From assembly GCA_002361955.1 (NCBI GenBank), contig DESK01000059.1, positions 18,252 to 82,251 of the forward strand: a DNA stretch of 64,000 nucleotides, read 5' to 3'. Below are positions 33,465 through 42,586 of this stretch, one piece after another. The notes under the pieces were generated by a model that did no database searches, was not told where the DNA came from, and saw only the letters and a list, made by a program, of their open reading frames with translations. The position numbers and the translations under genes were made by a program. Source of the stretch: Lachnospiraceae bacterium UBA3316. Lineage in GTDB: Bacteria; Bacillota; Clostridia; Lachnospirales; Lachnospiraceae. How positions within the stretch are numbered: the first letter of the stretch is position 1; every line of letters starts with the position of its first letter.

Positions 33465-34013
33465 TTACAGCCGATAAATCCGGGACTCCGTTATGAGCAT
33501 CCCGGGGGACAAATCAAAGGGCTCTGCCGGAACCTCCGGCACAATCTGGAAATCAAAGGCCGGGGCAATGGTGGAAAGCTGGGTATGGATGTTCAGAAAC
33601 CTGTCATAAAATCCGCCTCCATAGCCGCAGCGGTGAAGCTTCTTGTCAAAGGCAACCCCCGGCATGATCATAAGCGCCGTTTCGCAGAAAGCTTCCTCTC
33701 CCCCCACGGGCTCCGGGATCCCGTAATAGCCAGGAGCCGTTTCCTCATAGGATGTTATATAGAAGAAACGCATTTCTTTTCCAAATACTTTCGGTACGGC
33801 CACCCGCTTTCCCTGGTTCCAGGCAGCTTCTATCAGGGAACGCATGCACACCTCCCCTTTACAGTCCATGTAGGCGTAAATGCAGGAAGCCTCCTTCCAA
33901 AGGGATGTCTCCATGATCTTTTCGCAGATGACGCGGCTCTTTTCCTCCAGCTCCTCCCTTTGGAGCAGGCGCCTGGCCGCAAAAATCTGTTTTCTAATTT
34001 CCTTTTTTTCCAT
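33465..34013 (-). CDS. 5-formyltetrahydrofolate cyclo-ligase
   Basis: ATP-dependent conversion of 5-formyl-THF to 5,10-methenyl-THF, returning folate to one-carbon metabolism. The 182 residues carry an N-terminal basic helix (KKEIRKQIFAARR) and the family signature GYGGGFYDRF near the C-terminal third. Start ATG 34013 with GGGGGAG upstream overlaps the DUF896 gene by 20 bases. Confidence 0.94.
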   Translation of the reverse strand: MEKKEIRKQIFAARRLLQREELEEKSRVICEKIMETSLWKEASCIYAYMDCKGEVCMRSLIEAAWNQGKRVAVPKVFGKEMRFFYITSYEETAPGYYGIPEPVGGEEAFCETALMIMPGVAFDKKLHRCGYGGGFYDRFLNIHTQLSTIAPAFDFQIVPEVPAEPFDLSPGMLITESRIYRL

Positions 34014-34212
34014 AGCGCTCCCCCAGATTCGTAATGCTTCCGTCCTTCTCCTTCACATCAATATGATCCAGCTGCGCCCGAAGATTCATCTTCACAGCCT
34101 CAATATATTCCCGGCGCAAAGCGGCCTGCTCCTCTCTCTCTGCTCCTGTCAGGCCCTCCGCCTTTGCTTTTCTTGCCAGCTCATTAATTCTCTTCAGCTT
34201 TTCCTCATTCAT
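33994..34212 (-). CDS. DUF896 small protein (YnzC type)
   Basis: A 72-residue, charged, mostly helical protein. MNEEKLKRINELARKAK and the LTGAEREEQAALRREYI segment are typical of DUF896, whose B. subtilis member YnzC forms a helical hairpin. The start is ATG 34212 behind GAGG; an in-frame upstream ATG at 34227 lacks a ribosome site. Function unknown. Coupled to the folate cyclo-ligase. Confidence 0.88.
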   Translation of the reverse strand: MNEEKLKRINELARKAKAEGLTGAEREEQAALRREYIEAVKMNLRAQLDHIDVKEKDGSITNLGERYGKKGN

Positions 34213-34245
34213 CACTTCACACCTCATTCAAATAAGATACCGCTC

Positions 34246-35088
34246 TTATAAACGATCCAGATAGTCAATCAAATAAAATTCCTTTTTCGGGTCGCTGACA
34301 AAAAGCGTCCCGTGGTTCCTTCCCTGCATGATCTTATGGATCACATGGAAATCCTCCCCGTTGGCAATCACCATATCTACGCCTGCCGCCCCCGCCAGCT
34401 GGGCAGCCTGAAGCTTTGAGGCCATACCGCCTGTCCCCACACCGCTGCCGGAACTGGATTTCCCCATATCCAGAAGGTTCTGATCCAGCTTCGTCACCAC
34501 ATCGATAAACTCAGCGTCAGGATTTTTGTTGGGGTCATCCGTATACAGCCCGTCGATATCCGACAGCAAAATCAGAAGATCTGCTTCCACCAGAGCCGCT
34601 ACGATGGCGGACAGGGAGTCATTATCTCCAAAGTGGATCTCGTAGGTAGCTACCGTGTCATTCTCGTTGACAATGGGGATCGCCCCCATGCGCAGAAGCT
34701 CCCGGAAGGTATTCAGCGCGTTATGGCGGCTCAGATTATCCATCACCGTATTTTTCGTCATAAGAATCTGGGCGGTCAATTGGTCGTATTCCATAAACAG
34801 CTTCTGATAGATCATCATAAGGCGCGCCTGGCCGATGGCTGCGCAGGCCTGCTTTCCCTCCGTCTTTTCCGGACGGTTTTCGAGCCTGGCCGCCCGTACG
34901 CCCACTGCGATCGCTCCGGAGGATACAAGAATAACCTCCTTCCCCATATTGTGAAGGTCGCTGATCTCCCGAACCAAAATTTCAAGCTTCGTCAGGTTCA
35001 GCGCTCCCGTCTCTTCATGAACCAGGGATGAAGACCCCACCTTAATCACGATGCGCTTCTTATCCTTCAGTCGTTCTCTTACATTCAT
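34246..35088 (-). CDS. proB: Glutamate 5-kinase
   Basis: First step of proline synthesis: ATP-dependent phosphorylation of the glutamate side chain. The amino-acid kinase fold is complete (VIKVGSSSL at the N-terminus, VSSGAIAVG, NENDTVA, FGDNDSLSA, GTGGMASKLQAA). The C-terminal PUA domain of longer ProB proteins is absent; 280 residues ends after the kinase domain. proA is not in the window. Confidence 0.95.
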   Translation of the reverse strand: MNVRERLKDKKRIVIKVGSSSLVHEETGALNLTKLEILVREISDLHNMGKEVILVSSGAIAVGVRAARLENRPEKTEGKQACAAIGQARLMMIYQKLFMEYDQLTAQILMTKNTVMDNLSRHNALNTFRELLRMGAIPIVNENDTVATYEIHFGDNDSLSAIVAALVEADLLILLSDIDGLYTDDPNKNPDAEFIDVVTKLDQNLLDMGKSSSGSGVGTGGMASKLQAAQLAGAAGVDMVIANGEDFHVIHKIMQGRNHGTLFVSDPKKEFYLIDYLDRL

Positions 35089-35103
35089 GGCTAAATTCCT
35101 CTC

Positions 35104-35937
35104 CTATTTCCATAGATACCTTAAATTTGGTTCCAGCAATACGCCCTGCCGTACAGGATAGCCCCAGGCATCCCCCGTGCGGATACAGCGGCACACAAAC
35201 TCGTGGGCCTTTTCGGCGGCCGCAAACAGGCCGTCCCCCAAAATCCTGCGCCCCAAAAGGACGGCCGCAAAGAGATCCCCCGTCCCCGGGTAGGCCCGCC
35301 CCGCCGCCTGTCTCTCTAAGATCTGAAGCCTTCCCTTCTCATAGACGGCCAGGGACATCTCTGCTTGAGGCAGCGGCACACTTGTGATCACCGTCTGCTC
35401 TGCCCCCAAGGCCTCCAGCCTCTGGCAGACGAAAAGCAGCTGCTCTTTCGTACAAACGTCCTTCCAGTCCAGGCCGGCCAGCAGACAGGCCTCCGTATAG
35501 TTCGGCGTGATAAGATGGGCCCTTCCCAAAAGCCTCCCCATGGCCTGCCCGTAGGCGTCGTCAAAATTCATATAGTAGGAGCCGTGGTCGGCCATAATCG
35601 GATCCAGCAGCACCTCCGCCCTCGGGTACAGGCTGAGAAATTCCCCTACACGCTCCACCATCTCCAGGGTTCCCAGATAACCCACAAAAATATGGGAGAA
35701 TTCCACGCCGTTTTCTTTCAGATGAAACGCGCACCGCCCGGGAAAATCGGTCAATTCCTCCATCACAGGCCGGCCAAACCCTCCGGTATGGGTGGAAAGA
35801 ACCATCGTAGGCACCGGGCAGGCCTCGATTCCCAGCACAGACAGCACAGGAAGAATATTCGTCATCGCAGCCTTTCCCACACTGCAGAGATCATGGATGA
35901 CTGCAGCCCTCGGCACAGGTTTTTCCTTCGCTTCCAT
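35104..35937 (-). CDS. Pyridoxamine/pyridoxal kinase
   Basis: Ribokinase-fold vitamin B6 salvage kinase. After a short leader the conserved IHDLCSVGKAAMTNILPVLS, the DPIMADHG metal/substrate motif and the GTGDLFAAVLLG anion-hole motif with catalytic aspartate are visible. 277 residues from ATG 35937, nine bases behind AAGGA. The open frame extends to 36024, but a terminator at 35998-36022 lies inside that extension, which rules out the longer start. Confidence 0.9.
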   Translation of the reverse strand: MEAKEKPVPRAAVIHDLCSVGKAAMTNILPVLSVLGIEACPVPTMVLSTHTGGFGRPVMEELTDFPGRCAFHLKENGVEFSHIFVGYLGTLEMVERVGEFLSLYPRAEVLLDPIMADHGSYYMNFDDAYGQAMGRLLGRAHLITPNYTEACLLAGLDWKDVCTKEQLLFVCQRLEALGAEQTVITSVPLPQAEMSLAVYEKGRLQILERQAAGRAYPGTGDLFAAVLLGRRILGDGLFAAAEKAHEFVCRCIRTGDAWGYPVRQGVLLEPNLRYLWK

Positions 35938-35992
35938 GGTTTCCATTCCTTTCTTTATTCTCGTCAGCCATTTGTTCCATGGCTGAACCGTC

Positions 35993-36022
35993 AAAAAGAC
36001 AGCAGGCAGACCGCCTGCTGTC
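35993..36022 (-). terminator. Terminator after the flippase gene
   Basis: GACAGCAGGC (35998-36007) and GCCTGCTGTC (36013-36022) form a perfect 10-bp stem with a 5-nt loop, followed on the minus strand by TTTTT (35997-35993). A smaller 7-bp hairpin (35965-35985) follows in the pyridoxal kinase leader. Confidence 0.88.
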
Positions 36023-36051
36023 ACAAAATCCAGACATCATACTCCGCAAGC

Positions 36052-37689
36052 TTAAAGGATGCGGCATCTTTGCAGGATATATACCAGATATGCCCCCTTC
36101 GGCAATCCCCGGATCTCCCTCTCCGTGATCCCCCGTAGCTTCACCAGCAGCACCACATAGACGACCATTCCCATCAGAATCGCTATCACCGTGGAAATCA
36201 GCACGCCGGCAAAGAGCGCAAAGAGGCGATACACGCCATAGGCCGCCAGGCCCATCAGGCCCGACACAAAGACAGGAATAATAAAGGAACGCATCAGCTC
36301 CTGCCGATAGCCCAGCGTCTGCCGGATTGCCCAGGCATTCAGCAGGCAAATGACAAGCGCAAAGAAGATGTTGGCATAAACCACACTGTAAATATTCATT
36401 CCGCTGAAATTCAGCATAAGTACCAGGACAATGATATGGAGAACCAGCGCCACTGCGGAATGAATCAGGGGTTTCTGCATCTCGCCCAAGCCCTGCAGAA
36501 TTCCTGTCGTCAATGTCGACAGCGCATAGAGGACGATCATCAACGCGCCGCTCTGCATGATGCCTGCCGCCAGTGTACTGGAATCGTTGTAAACAAGCTG
36601 CATGACGGGAGAGGCCAAGGCTGCCAGCCCCACCGCGCAGGGAATCGTAAACACCATGGTGTAACGGATGGAATCCCTCACCTTGATGCCCGCGCCCCTG
36701 TAGTCCTCATCCAGCATCGACGCCGTCAGGCTGGGCACCACGGAGGGCGCCAGGCAGGAGGCGATAGACAGCGGCACATTCATCAGTACCTTAAACTCCA
36801 CGAAGATTCCCCAGACGGTGCTGTATTCCTTCTCCACAAACCCCTGGCCTGACATGATCGTACCGAAAATACCCTGGTCAATCACGGTGCTGATATTGTA
36901 GATTACGGTACTTAAGACTACGGGAAGGATCGTGGCGACCAGCGCCCGGTAGATCCTCTTCTCCGATTCAAGACGCGGGGTATGATCCCGCTTCATCTGC
37001 CGTCTGAAGCTTCTCTGATACGAAACATAGATAAAACCTAAAAAAAACAGAGCCACCAGAATACTTATGACAGTTCCGAGTGTGCCTCCCGCCGCCCCAA
37101 AGGCCGGCCCCAGGGAGTCATTTCCCTGCTTTTCGCCAAGCTTCGCTCCATAGCCCACAAGCAGTGCAGCCCCCGCCACAGATACCACGGCGTTGACGAT
37201 CTGCTCGATCACCTGGGAGACGGCGGTAGGTATCATCGTCTCATGGCCCTGGAAAAATCCCCGCAGCACGCCTACCACGGCGTACAGGAAAATAGCGGGA
37301 GACAACACCCGCAGGGCGAAGGACGCCATCTCAAATTTCATGAATTTCGTGATGACTCCCCCCAGGGCGAAGGTCATCACCGACATGACGCCTCCCACCA
37401 GAAGGCCGAATTTCAGCGCGCAGATAAAGACCCTGTGGGCATTTTTCTTCTGTCCCTTGTGCAGCCTTTCCGAAACCAGCTTTGACACGGCAAGGGGCAG
37501 GCTGAACGAAGAGATCATCAGAATGATGGAATAGATCTCATTTGCGGTTGAATAGTACGCGTTTCCCTGGGCTCCCAGGATGCGGGTAAGGGGGATCCTG
37601 TAGATCATCCCAATCGCCCGCGCCACAAAAGAAGCGATCACCAGTATGGTACCCTGTACTAAATAGTTATTATTGTTCTTCTTTCCCAA
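36052..37689 (-). CDS. MOP-superfamily polysaccharide flippase (SpoVB/MurJ-like)
   Basis: Integral membrane lipid-linked saccharide exporter. 545 residues with about 14 hydrophobic helices. The N-terminal LVQGTILVIASFVARAIG and ILGAQGNAYYS fit the polysaccharide biosynthesis/SpoVB group. In this setting it could flip lipid II or spore-cortex precursors; which one cannot be told from sequence. A strong terminator follows it. Confidence 0.85.
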   Translation of the reverse strand: MGKKNNNNYLVQGTILVIASFVARAIGMIYRIPLTRILGAQGNAYYSTANEIYSIILMISSFSLPLAVSKLVSERLHKGQKKNAHRVFICALKFGLLVGGVMSVMTFALGGVITKFMKFEMASFALRVLSPAIFLYAVVGVLRGFFQGHETMIPTAVSQVIEQIVNAVVSVAGAALLVGYGAKLGEKQGNDSLGPAFGAAGGTLGTVISILVALFFLGFIYVSYQRSFRRQMKRDHTPRLESEKRIYRALVATILPVVLSTVIYNISTVIDQGIFGTIMSGQGFVEKEYSTVWGIFVEFKVLMNVPLSIASCLAPSVVPSLTASMLDEDYRGAGIKVRDSIRYTMVFTIPCAVGLAALASPVMQLVYNDSSTLAAGIMQSGALMIVLYALSTLTTGILQGLGEMQKPLIHSAVALVLHIIVLVLMLNFSGMNIYSVVYANIFFALVICLLNAWAIRQTLGYRQELMRSFIIPVFVSGLMGLAAYGVYRLFALFAGVLISTVIAILMGMVVYVVLLVKLRGITEREIRGLPKGAYLVYILQRCRIL

Positions 37690-37754
37690 AACATACCTCT
37701 TTCATCCGGGCAGTCCCTGAAAAATTTTAGTCTAATGCGTCGCCCTTCCGACAG

Positions 37755-38861
37755 TTACTCAATCACAATATCATCCGCGTAAGTATCCTGGATAATGCAC
37801 ACCCAGGTTTTTCCCCTGTTCAGGATGATCTCCTCTCCGTCCTCATCGTAATACTTTGCCGGGGCATCCTCGCTCTCCCGCTTCCAGGTACATTTTTCGT
37901 AGGTCCCGTTGGTAAAATAGTACGCGTCCCCGCCGGATAAGGTATCAATGTTCAGATAGCCGTGGTCATCGTAATTCTGCCACTGGGAAATCTGGAAGAT
38001 CACGTTCTCATACGTGAGCTGTTCCCCTGTCAGCTCGTCCACCTGGGCGTCTCCGTACTGATAACGGTAATACTCCCCGTCCCGGTACTCAAACCAGGGC
38101 TTGTTGACCTGATAGCCAGGCTTGATCGTGGTGGCCGTGCCGTCCTCAAGGCTCACAGTCTCCCCATCCGGGGCAAAGGTAAATTTCGCCTCATGGTCTT
38201 CTTTTAAAAGCCTGCGGTATCCCAGCCTCGTGCAGGCGTTGTCGATTCCCTCACCGCTGGTGTAGCAGTTGTGGGGAGCCGGCCTGTCTGAGGTTCTGTA
38301 GAAAATATCCTCCCCGGCATAGCCATAGATCTCGCCTGCCCCTTCCTGCATGGAAAGGCCGCTCACATTGTCCACCTTATCGGAATTTAAAAGCTCCACC
38401 GCATAGACGGCCTGTCCATAGTGGACGTAGATCGCGTCAAACTCCCTGGCGTACATAGGATAATACGTACGGCAGCTCCTGACGGCGCCGATCTTCTCCA
38501 TGCCGCTCACATCATCAAAAACTGCCATCAGACGGGTGATGGCTCCCTCCACCGGAGCCTCATACACCACGCCGGCCTTCTCGATACCGGCCTGGGGAAC
38601 GGCGTTGATGATGTTATTCATCATCACTGCGATAGGCCTCCTGCTGTGGAGCTCTTCTCCCACCTCAAGTCCCGTCAGATAGCTGCGGTCCGTGGGCTCG
38701 GCCTCTGTTTCCGGCTCCATGACCACAGGTGTAGGATCTGCCGCAGTCTCCTCCTGTGTCTCCGTAGGCGGTTCCGTCGCCTCTGTCTCCGGCTGTTTTT
38801 TACATCCTCCTAAAATCATGGCTGCTATCATGAGCAGCGCTGCTGCTTGTCGCTTTTTCAT
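37755..38861 (-). CDS. DUF3048 lipoprotein (YerB type)
   Basis: Exported lipoprotein with a signal peptide and lipobox LGGC (lipidated C20), a Glu/Thr-rich linker (21-58) and two DUF3048 domains (PIAVMMNNIINAVPQAGIEK near the start, VWVC-like C-terminal strand as KTWVCIIQD). Function unknown; B. subtilis YerB is the named relative. 368 residues. It lies 12 bases behind ybeY. Confidence 0.9.
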   Translation of the reverse strand: MKKRQAAALLMIAAMILGGCKKQPETEATEPPTETQEETAADPTPVVMEPETEAEPTDRSYLTGLEVGEELHSRRPIAVMMNNIINAVPQAGIEKAGVVYEAPVEGAITRLMAVFDDVSGMEKIGAVRSCRTYYPMYAREFDAIYVHYGQAVYAVELLNSDKVDNVSGLSMQEGAGEIYGYAGEDIFYRTSDRPAPHNCYTSGEGIDNACTRLGYRRLLKEDHEAKFTFAPDGETVSLEDGTATTIKPGYQVNKPWFEYRDGEYYRYQYGDAQVDELTGEQLTYENVIFQISQWQNYDDHGYLNIDTLSGGDAYYFTNGTYEKCTWKRESEDAPAKYYDEDGEEIILNRGKTWVCIIQDTYADDIVIE

Positions 38862-38873
38862 GCCTTTTCTCCC

Positions 38874-39371
38874 TTATCGTAATATATTCATCTGAGCAAG
38901 AATCTCAGACTGTCTTCTCTCCATTTCCCTGGCCTCCTCAGGTTCCATGTGGTCATACCCCATAAGGTGGAGCATACTGTGGGCCACCAAAAAGGCGAAT
39001 TCCCGTTTGGGGGAATGGCCGTAGGCCGCGGCCTGCTCCAGCACCTTATCCTTTGAGATCACGATATCCCCCAGAAGCAGCTCTCCTGTGTCGGGATGGA
39101 AGCTATCGCCTCCGTCCTCCTCCAAAAAGCCGAACTCCCCCGGAGTCTCACACTCCACCATGGGGAACGACAGTACGTCCGTGGCCCTGTCAATCTCCCG
39201 GTATTCCCGGTTCATCTTGTGAATCTCCTCGTCGGAGGTGAGCAGCAGGCTCACTTCCGCCTCATAGGGGCAGCCCTCATAGTCCAGGCAGTGTTCCGCT
39301 ACCTGCAGCGCCAGCTCTTCCGGGTCAAAAGGAAGGGAAAGCTCATATTCATCTTCAAAATCCAGCGTCAT
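38874..39371 (-). CDS. ybeY: Endoribonuclease YbeY
   Basis: Metal-dependent RNase in 16S rRNA maturation and ribosome quality control. The zinc motif H-x3-H-x5-H is visible in HSMLHLMGYDH. 165 residues, normal length. Its start overlaps the phoH stop by four bases, the classic phoH-ybeY coupling. Confidence 0.95.
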   Translation of the reverse strand: MTLDFEDEYELSLPFDPEELALQVAEHCLDYEGCPYEAEVSLLLTSDEEIHKMNREYREIDRATDVLSFPMVECETPGEFGFLEEDGGDSFHPDTGELLLGDIVISKDKVLEQAAAYGHSPKREFAFLVAHSMLHLMGYDHMEPEEAREMERRQSEILAQMNILR

Positions 39372-40366
39372 TCCCTGCGCCTCCTGTTCGTTTTCGCGGG
39401 CCTGGCGGCCTGCTTTTCATATTCCTCATACGCCTTGACGATCTTCTGTACCAGAGGATGGCGCACCACGTCCTTGCTGGTAAGATTGCAAAAGGACACT
39501 TCCTCAATCTTGCTAAGGACACGGATGGCCACATCCAGTCCCGATTTCTGGCTGGAGGGCAGATCCTTCTGGGTCAGATCCCCCGTGATGATCACCTTCG
39601 AGCCGAAGCCGATACGTGTCAGGAACATCTTCATCTGGGCCGGGGTCGTGTTCTGCGCTTCATCCAGAATGATAAACGCGTTGTCCAGGGTGCGTCCCCT
39701 CATGTACGCCAGGGGTGCCACCTCGATCAGCCCTTTTTCCATATTTTTCATGAAGCTGTCCGGCCCCATAATCTGGTAAAGAGCGTCATAAAGTGGCCTC
39801 AGGTAGGGATCCACCTTGCTTTGGAGATCTCCCGGCAAAAATCCCAGCTTCTCGCCGGCCTCAATGGCCGGGCGTGTGAGGATGATCCGTCCCACCTCGT
39901 CATTTTTAAAGGCCTTGATGGCCATCGCCATGGCCAGGTACGTCTTTCCCGTTCCGGCCGGGCCGATCCCAAAGACGATCATCTTCTCCCGGATCGCGTC
40001 CACGTACTGCTTCTGCCCCAGAGTCTTGGGCTTAATGGGTTTTCCGTTAATCGTGTGGCAGATGCAATCCTTGTCGATCTCAACAAGAGAAGCTTCTTTA
40101 TCTTCAAAAGCTAAAGAAAGGGCGTAATCCACGTTCTGGGCGCTTATGATATTTCCCCGGCCAGACAGCTCCACGAGTTGCATAAACACGCTCTTTGCTT
40201 TATTTGCCGCTGCCTCGCTCCCGATAATTTTCAGCGTCCCGTCACGGGCGATCAGCGTTACATTCAGAGTTTTTTCGATTTTTTTTATATGCTCATCAAA
40301 TTGCCCAAATACGTTCCGTTCATGCTCCGCAGGCACGGATGCTATGGTTTCGATGATATTGCTCAT
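39368..40366 (-). CDS. phoH: PhoH-family ATPase
   Basis: Cytoplasmic P-loop ATPase, RNA-associated in the PhoH/YbeZ group. An N-terminal KH-like region (about 30-80) precedes the ATPase with Walker A GPAGTGKTYLA, LTRPAIEAGEKLGFLPG and Walker B FIILDEAQN. 332 residues. Lies between yqfD and ybeY as in B. subtilis. AAAGGA precedes the start. The C-terminus is very basic (KTNRRRRE). Confidence 0.95.
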   Translation of the reverse strand: MSNIIETIASVPAEHERNVFGQFDEHIKKIEKTLNVTLIARDGTLKIIGSEAAANKAKSVFMQLVELSGRGNIISAQNVDYALSLAFEDKEASLVEIDKDCICHTINGKPIKPKTLGQKQYVDAIREKMIVFGIGPAGTGKTYLAMAMAIKAFKNDEVGRIILTRPAIEAGEKLGFLPGDLQSKVDPYLRPLYDALYQIMGPDSFMKNMEKGLIEVAPLAYMRGRTLDNAFIILDEAQNTTPAQMKMFLTRIGFGSKVIITGDLTQKDLPSSQKSGLDVAIRVLSKIEEVSFCNLTSKDVVRHPLVQKIVKAYEEYEKQAARPAKTNRRRRE

Positions 40367-40424
40367 TCGCTAAATTCCTTTCTTCGCCGCGGTCCCTCCC
40401 TCCGGCCGGACCACAGCTGTTCTT

Positions 40425-41627
40425 TTACTCTCCCAACGAGCGCATAACCCGTTTGCCGGCCCTCTCTATCAGCACAATCTCTCCTTTAGCTGTACAGCTT
40501 TTTGAACCTGTTTCTATTTTAACATTATTTTGCAATATTTGAACCCCTTTTTCTTGTATTTTCCAAAGAAATTTATGAAGGAATTCTTGCGCTTTTCTGA
40601 TAGCTTCTTCTTTTGTATAGACCTTTTCTGTCAATACATATTCTCTGCTCCTGATACTTCCCCAGGACAGGGGAAGATAAAAATTTTCTGTCAGGTGAAG
40701 CTGTTTCTCTGCCCGCACCACATCATAATGGCCAAAGCCTCCGGGAGTCCCCAAAAAGGAAATATGTCTGCCGAGAATCGAAAAAAAGACTCCCTTTTTC
40801 AGCCTGCCCGTATATTCCTTTTTTATGTATTTCATGGAAAAGGACTCCTGATAGGGAAGCCTCGTCTCGATCTCAATGTCCGCGTCCGCGGCGCAGTACT
40901 GATAGTCCGCCACCTCCCCCGCGTCATCCAGAATCGGCACCTGGCCCACCACGAGAGGCTGCCCTTTTTTCACTTTGTCCCCCACCTTCACCAGGGGCGT
41001 ACCGGAACGGGTGATCATGCCCCTGACCGTGCCCTCCACGTCTGATACCAGGTCGCTGGGAGCGGCCGCCGTTTTCTCGTCCAGGGTCAAATCGGTGTTT
41101 TCCTTGACGTCGATCACCAGGCTTGTTCCCTGGATTTTTACGGAGACCCAGATAAAGTTGTCAAAGGCCTTGCGGATATCCGCCGCCAGCGCCTTGCAGT
41201 CCAGGCTGGATTTTAAGATCCCATGGGAAACCTGCCGGCTCTTCAAAAAATCAAAGACCACATCATCCGTCCTGGCTTCATTCCCCTGAATCCGGATATC
41301 CCAAATGAAACAGGATAAAAAGAGCATCAGGAAAATGCCGAAAAGCACCCCCGCAGGCAAAAGCTTTCTCTTTCTGTTGGCATAGAGGAAAAAGGGAAGC
41401 CCGCGTTTTTCCAGGATGCGGATCTTCGTGCCGCTTTTTCTAGCCAAAGGCTTCAGGTTTTTAAAGCTCTTGATGGACAGACTGGCCTCGTAGCCTGCGT
41501 CACACGCCTTCAGATCCCACAGAATGATCCGGTGGCTGGCACACATATTCAGAAAGCGCTCGTAGGATCTGCCTGTTACGCGGATTCGCACATGGCCCCT
41601 GGCGTACTGCAACATTTGTTTTACCAA
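40425..41627 (-). CDS. yqfD: Sporulation protein YqfD
   Basis: Mother-cell sporulation protein required for late spore formation in B. subtilis. An N-terminal cytoplasmic part (about 1-85), one transmembrane helix (about 90-110) and a large outer domain with POTRA-like strands are visible. The start is taken as TTG 41627 because GGAGG lies exactly seven bases upstream; GTG 41645, overlapping the yqfC stop, is the alternative. Expected to be cotranscribed with yqfC from a sigma-E-like promoter. Confidence 0.9.
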   Translation of the reverse strand: MVKQMLQYARGHVRIRVTGRSYERFLNMCASHRIILWDLKACDAGYEASLSIKSFKNLKPLARKSGTKIRILEKRGLPFFLYANRKRKLLPAGVLFGIFLMLFLSCFIWDIRIQGNEARTDDVVFDFLKSRQVSHGILKSSLDCKALAADIRKAFDNFIWVSVKIQGTSLVIDVKENTDLTLDEKTAAAPSDLVSDVEGTVRGMITRSGTPLVKVGDKVKKGQPLVVGQVPILDDAGEVADYQYCAADADIEIETRLPYQESFSMKYIKKEYTGRLKKGVFFSILGRHISFLGTPGGFGHYDVVRAEKQLHLTENFYLPLSWGSIRSREYVLTEKVYTKEEAIRKAQEFLHKFLWKIQEKGVQILQNNVKIETGSKSCTAKGEIVLIERAGKRVMRSLGE

Positions 41628-41641
41628 ACAGATACCTCCGC

Positions 41642-41917
41642 TCACAGATAGTTGATCTGTTCGATATGTCCCTCCACCTTCATCTCATCCTCTGTATAAT
41701 AGGAAATATAAAGCCCTGCCCCCAGCACCTCCAGGCGGCAATGCTTTGCCAGGAGCAGCAGACGGCACTCCGTATATTCCAGAATGCCCTTATAATTTTC
41801 TATACAGGCCTCCTCCTGCCCTGTCACAGTGACCAGCACAGCCCCGTCGGCGAGATCCCGCGGAAGCTGGGCGGCGGCAGATATTTTATGGTATAGGGAT
41901 TTTGTTTTCGAACTCAT
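41642..41917 (-). CDS. yqfC: Sporulation protein YqfC (YabP/YqfC family)
   Basis: 91-residue beta-rich protein of the YabP/YqfC family, with LLLLAKHCRLEVLGAGLYI in the conserved core. In B. subtilis the yqfC-yqfD pair is under sigma-E. Same order and orientation here, with yqfD overlapping its stop. The ribosome site before ATG 41917 is weak. Confidence 0.9.
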   Translation of the reverse strand: MSSKTKSLYHKISAAAQLPRDLADGAVLVTVTGQEEACIENYKGILEYTECRLLLLAKHCRLEVLGAGLYISYYTEDEMKVEGHIEQINYL

Positions 41918-41942
41918 GGACTATCTTCGCTTTTTATTACTA

Positions 41943-41969
41943 ACTATATGTGGGCGAAGGGCAGGTTAT
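41943..41969 (-). promoter_or_regulatory. Sigma-E-like promoter of yqfC-yqfD
   Basis: Minus strand -10 CATATAGT (41950-41943), matching CATANNNT, with ATA (41969-41967) 16 bp upstream. The -35 overlaps the stop codon of the DUF2284 gene. Predicted start near 41937, about 20 nt before yqfC. Confidence 0.6.
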
Positions 41970-42538
41970 ACCAGCCCCTTTCCTGTATCGGAGGAAAGAA
42001 AGAGAATTCCGTACCACACCACAGTCCTTCCGTCATAGAAAAAGTCCATGGACAGCTTCTCCGCCGCTGCCGTGACGAGAATGCCATAGCTCTCGATACA
42101 GGGAAGCATAGCCTCCGGATGCCTGCAGGGGCCTTCCGGCCATGCGCAGTGGCTGCAGAGCGCGCAGGAATCGGAGGACAGCGCCAGAAATCCCATTCCC
42201 TGGGCGGACAGGTCCTCGCAGAGGGCATGAACGACACCCTCATGCTCCTTCCTGGTGGCCAGCGTTTCGTTCATATTTGAGACGTCAGATACCTCTGCCA
42301 GGGTGGTAAAGACGAGAATCTTTTCGTAGGCCGCGCATCTTTTTTGGCACTCCTCCACAGTCCCCACCGCCGGCGGGCAGGACCAGGAAGTATTGTACCG
42401 GGGACATTCCTGAAGGCAGATCCGGCGAACCTCTTCCTTGAACTCGATCTCATCCACATCCAGGAAACCGTACTGAAAGACAGGGTACGCCGCAAGGATT
42501 TGTTCTATTTTCTCCTGTATTTCCGGTGTAAAACTCAT
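41966..42538 (-). CDS. DUF2284 predicted metal-binding protein
   Basis: 190 residues rich in cysteine. CPRYNTSWSCPPAVGTVEEC and the cluster CALCSHCAWPEGPCRHPEAMLPC give at least eight conserved-looking cysteines, as in the DUF2284 group, and probably bind an iron-sulfur cluster or zinc. Start ATG 42538 has GGGAGG upstream. The next gene upstream encodes another cysteine-cluster protein. Function unknown. Confidence 0.85.
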   Translation of the reverse strand: MSFTPEIQEKIEQILAAYPVFQYGFLDVDEIEFKEEVRRICLQECPRYNTSWSCPPAVGTVEECQKRCAAYEKILVFTTLAEVSDVSNMNETLATRKEHEGVVHALCEDLSAQGMGFLALSSDSCALCSHCAWPEGPCRHPEAMLPCIESYGILVTAAAEKLSMDFFYDGRTVVWYGILFLSSDTGKGLV

Positions 42539-42586
42539 AGGGTTCCTCCCTCTGCAGCCTGGCTTTTGGCCGCCTCAAGCTCCATG

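Noticed and set aside
32823..34034. 403-codon plus-strand open frame
   Set aside because: Antisense to the M14 peptidase and folate cyclo-ligase genes, which have full catalytic motifs.
35938..36024. Longer pyridoxal kinase start at 36024
   Set aside because: The extension contains the flippase terminator and no ribosome site.
36024..36051. Riboswitch or T-box upstream of biosynthetic genes (aroB, proB, ddh, pyridoxal kinase)
   Set aside because: Leaders are too short or lack recognisable conserved elements.
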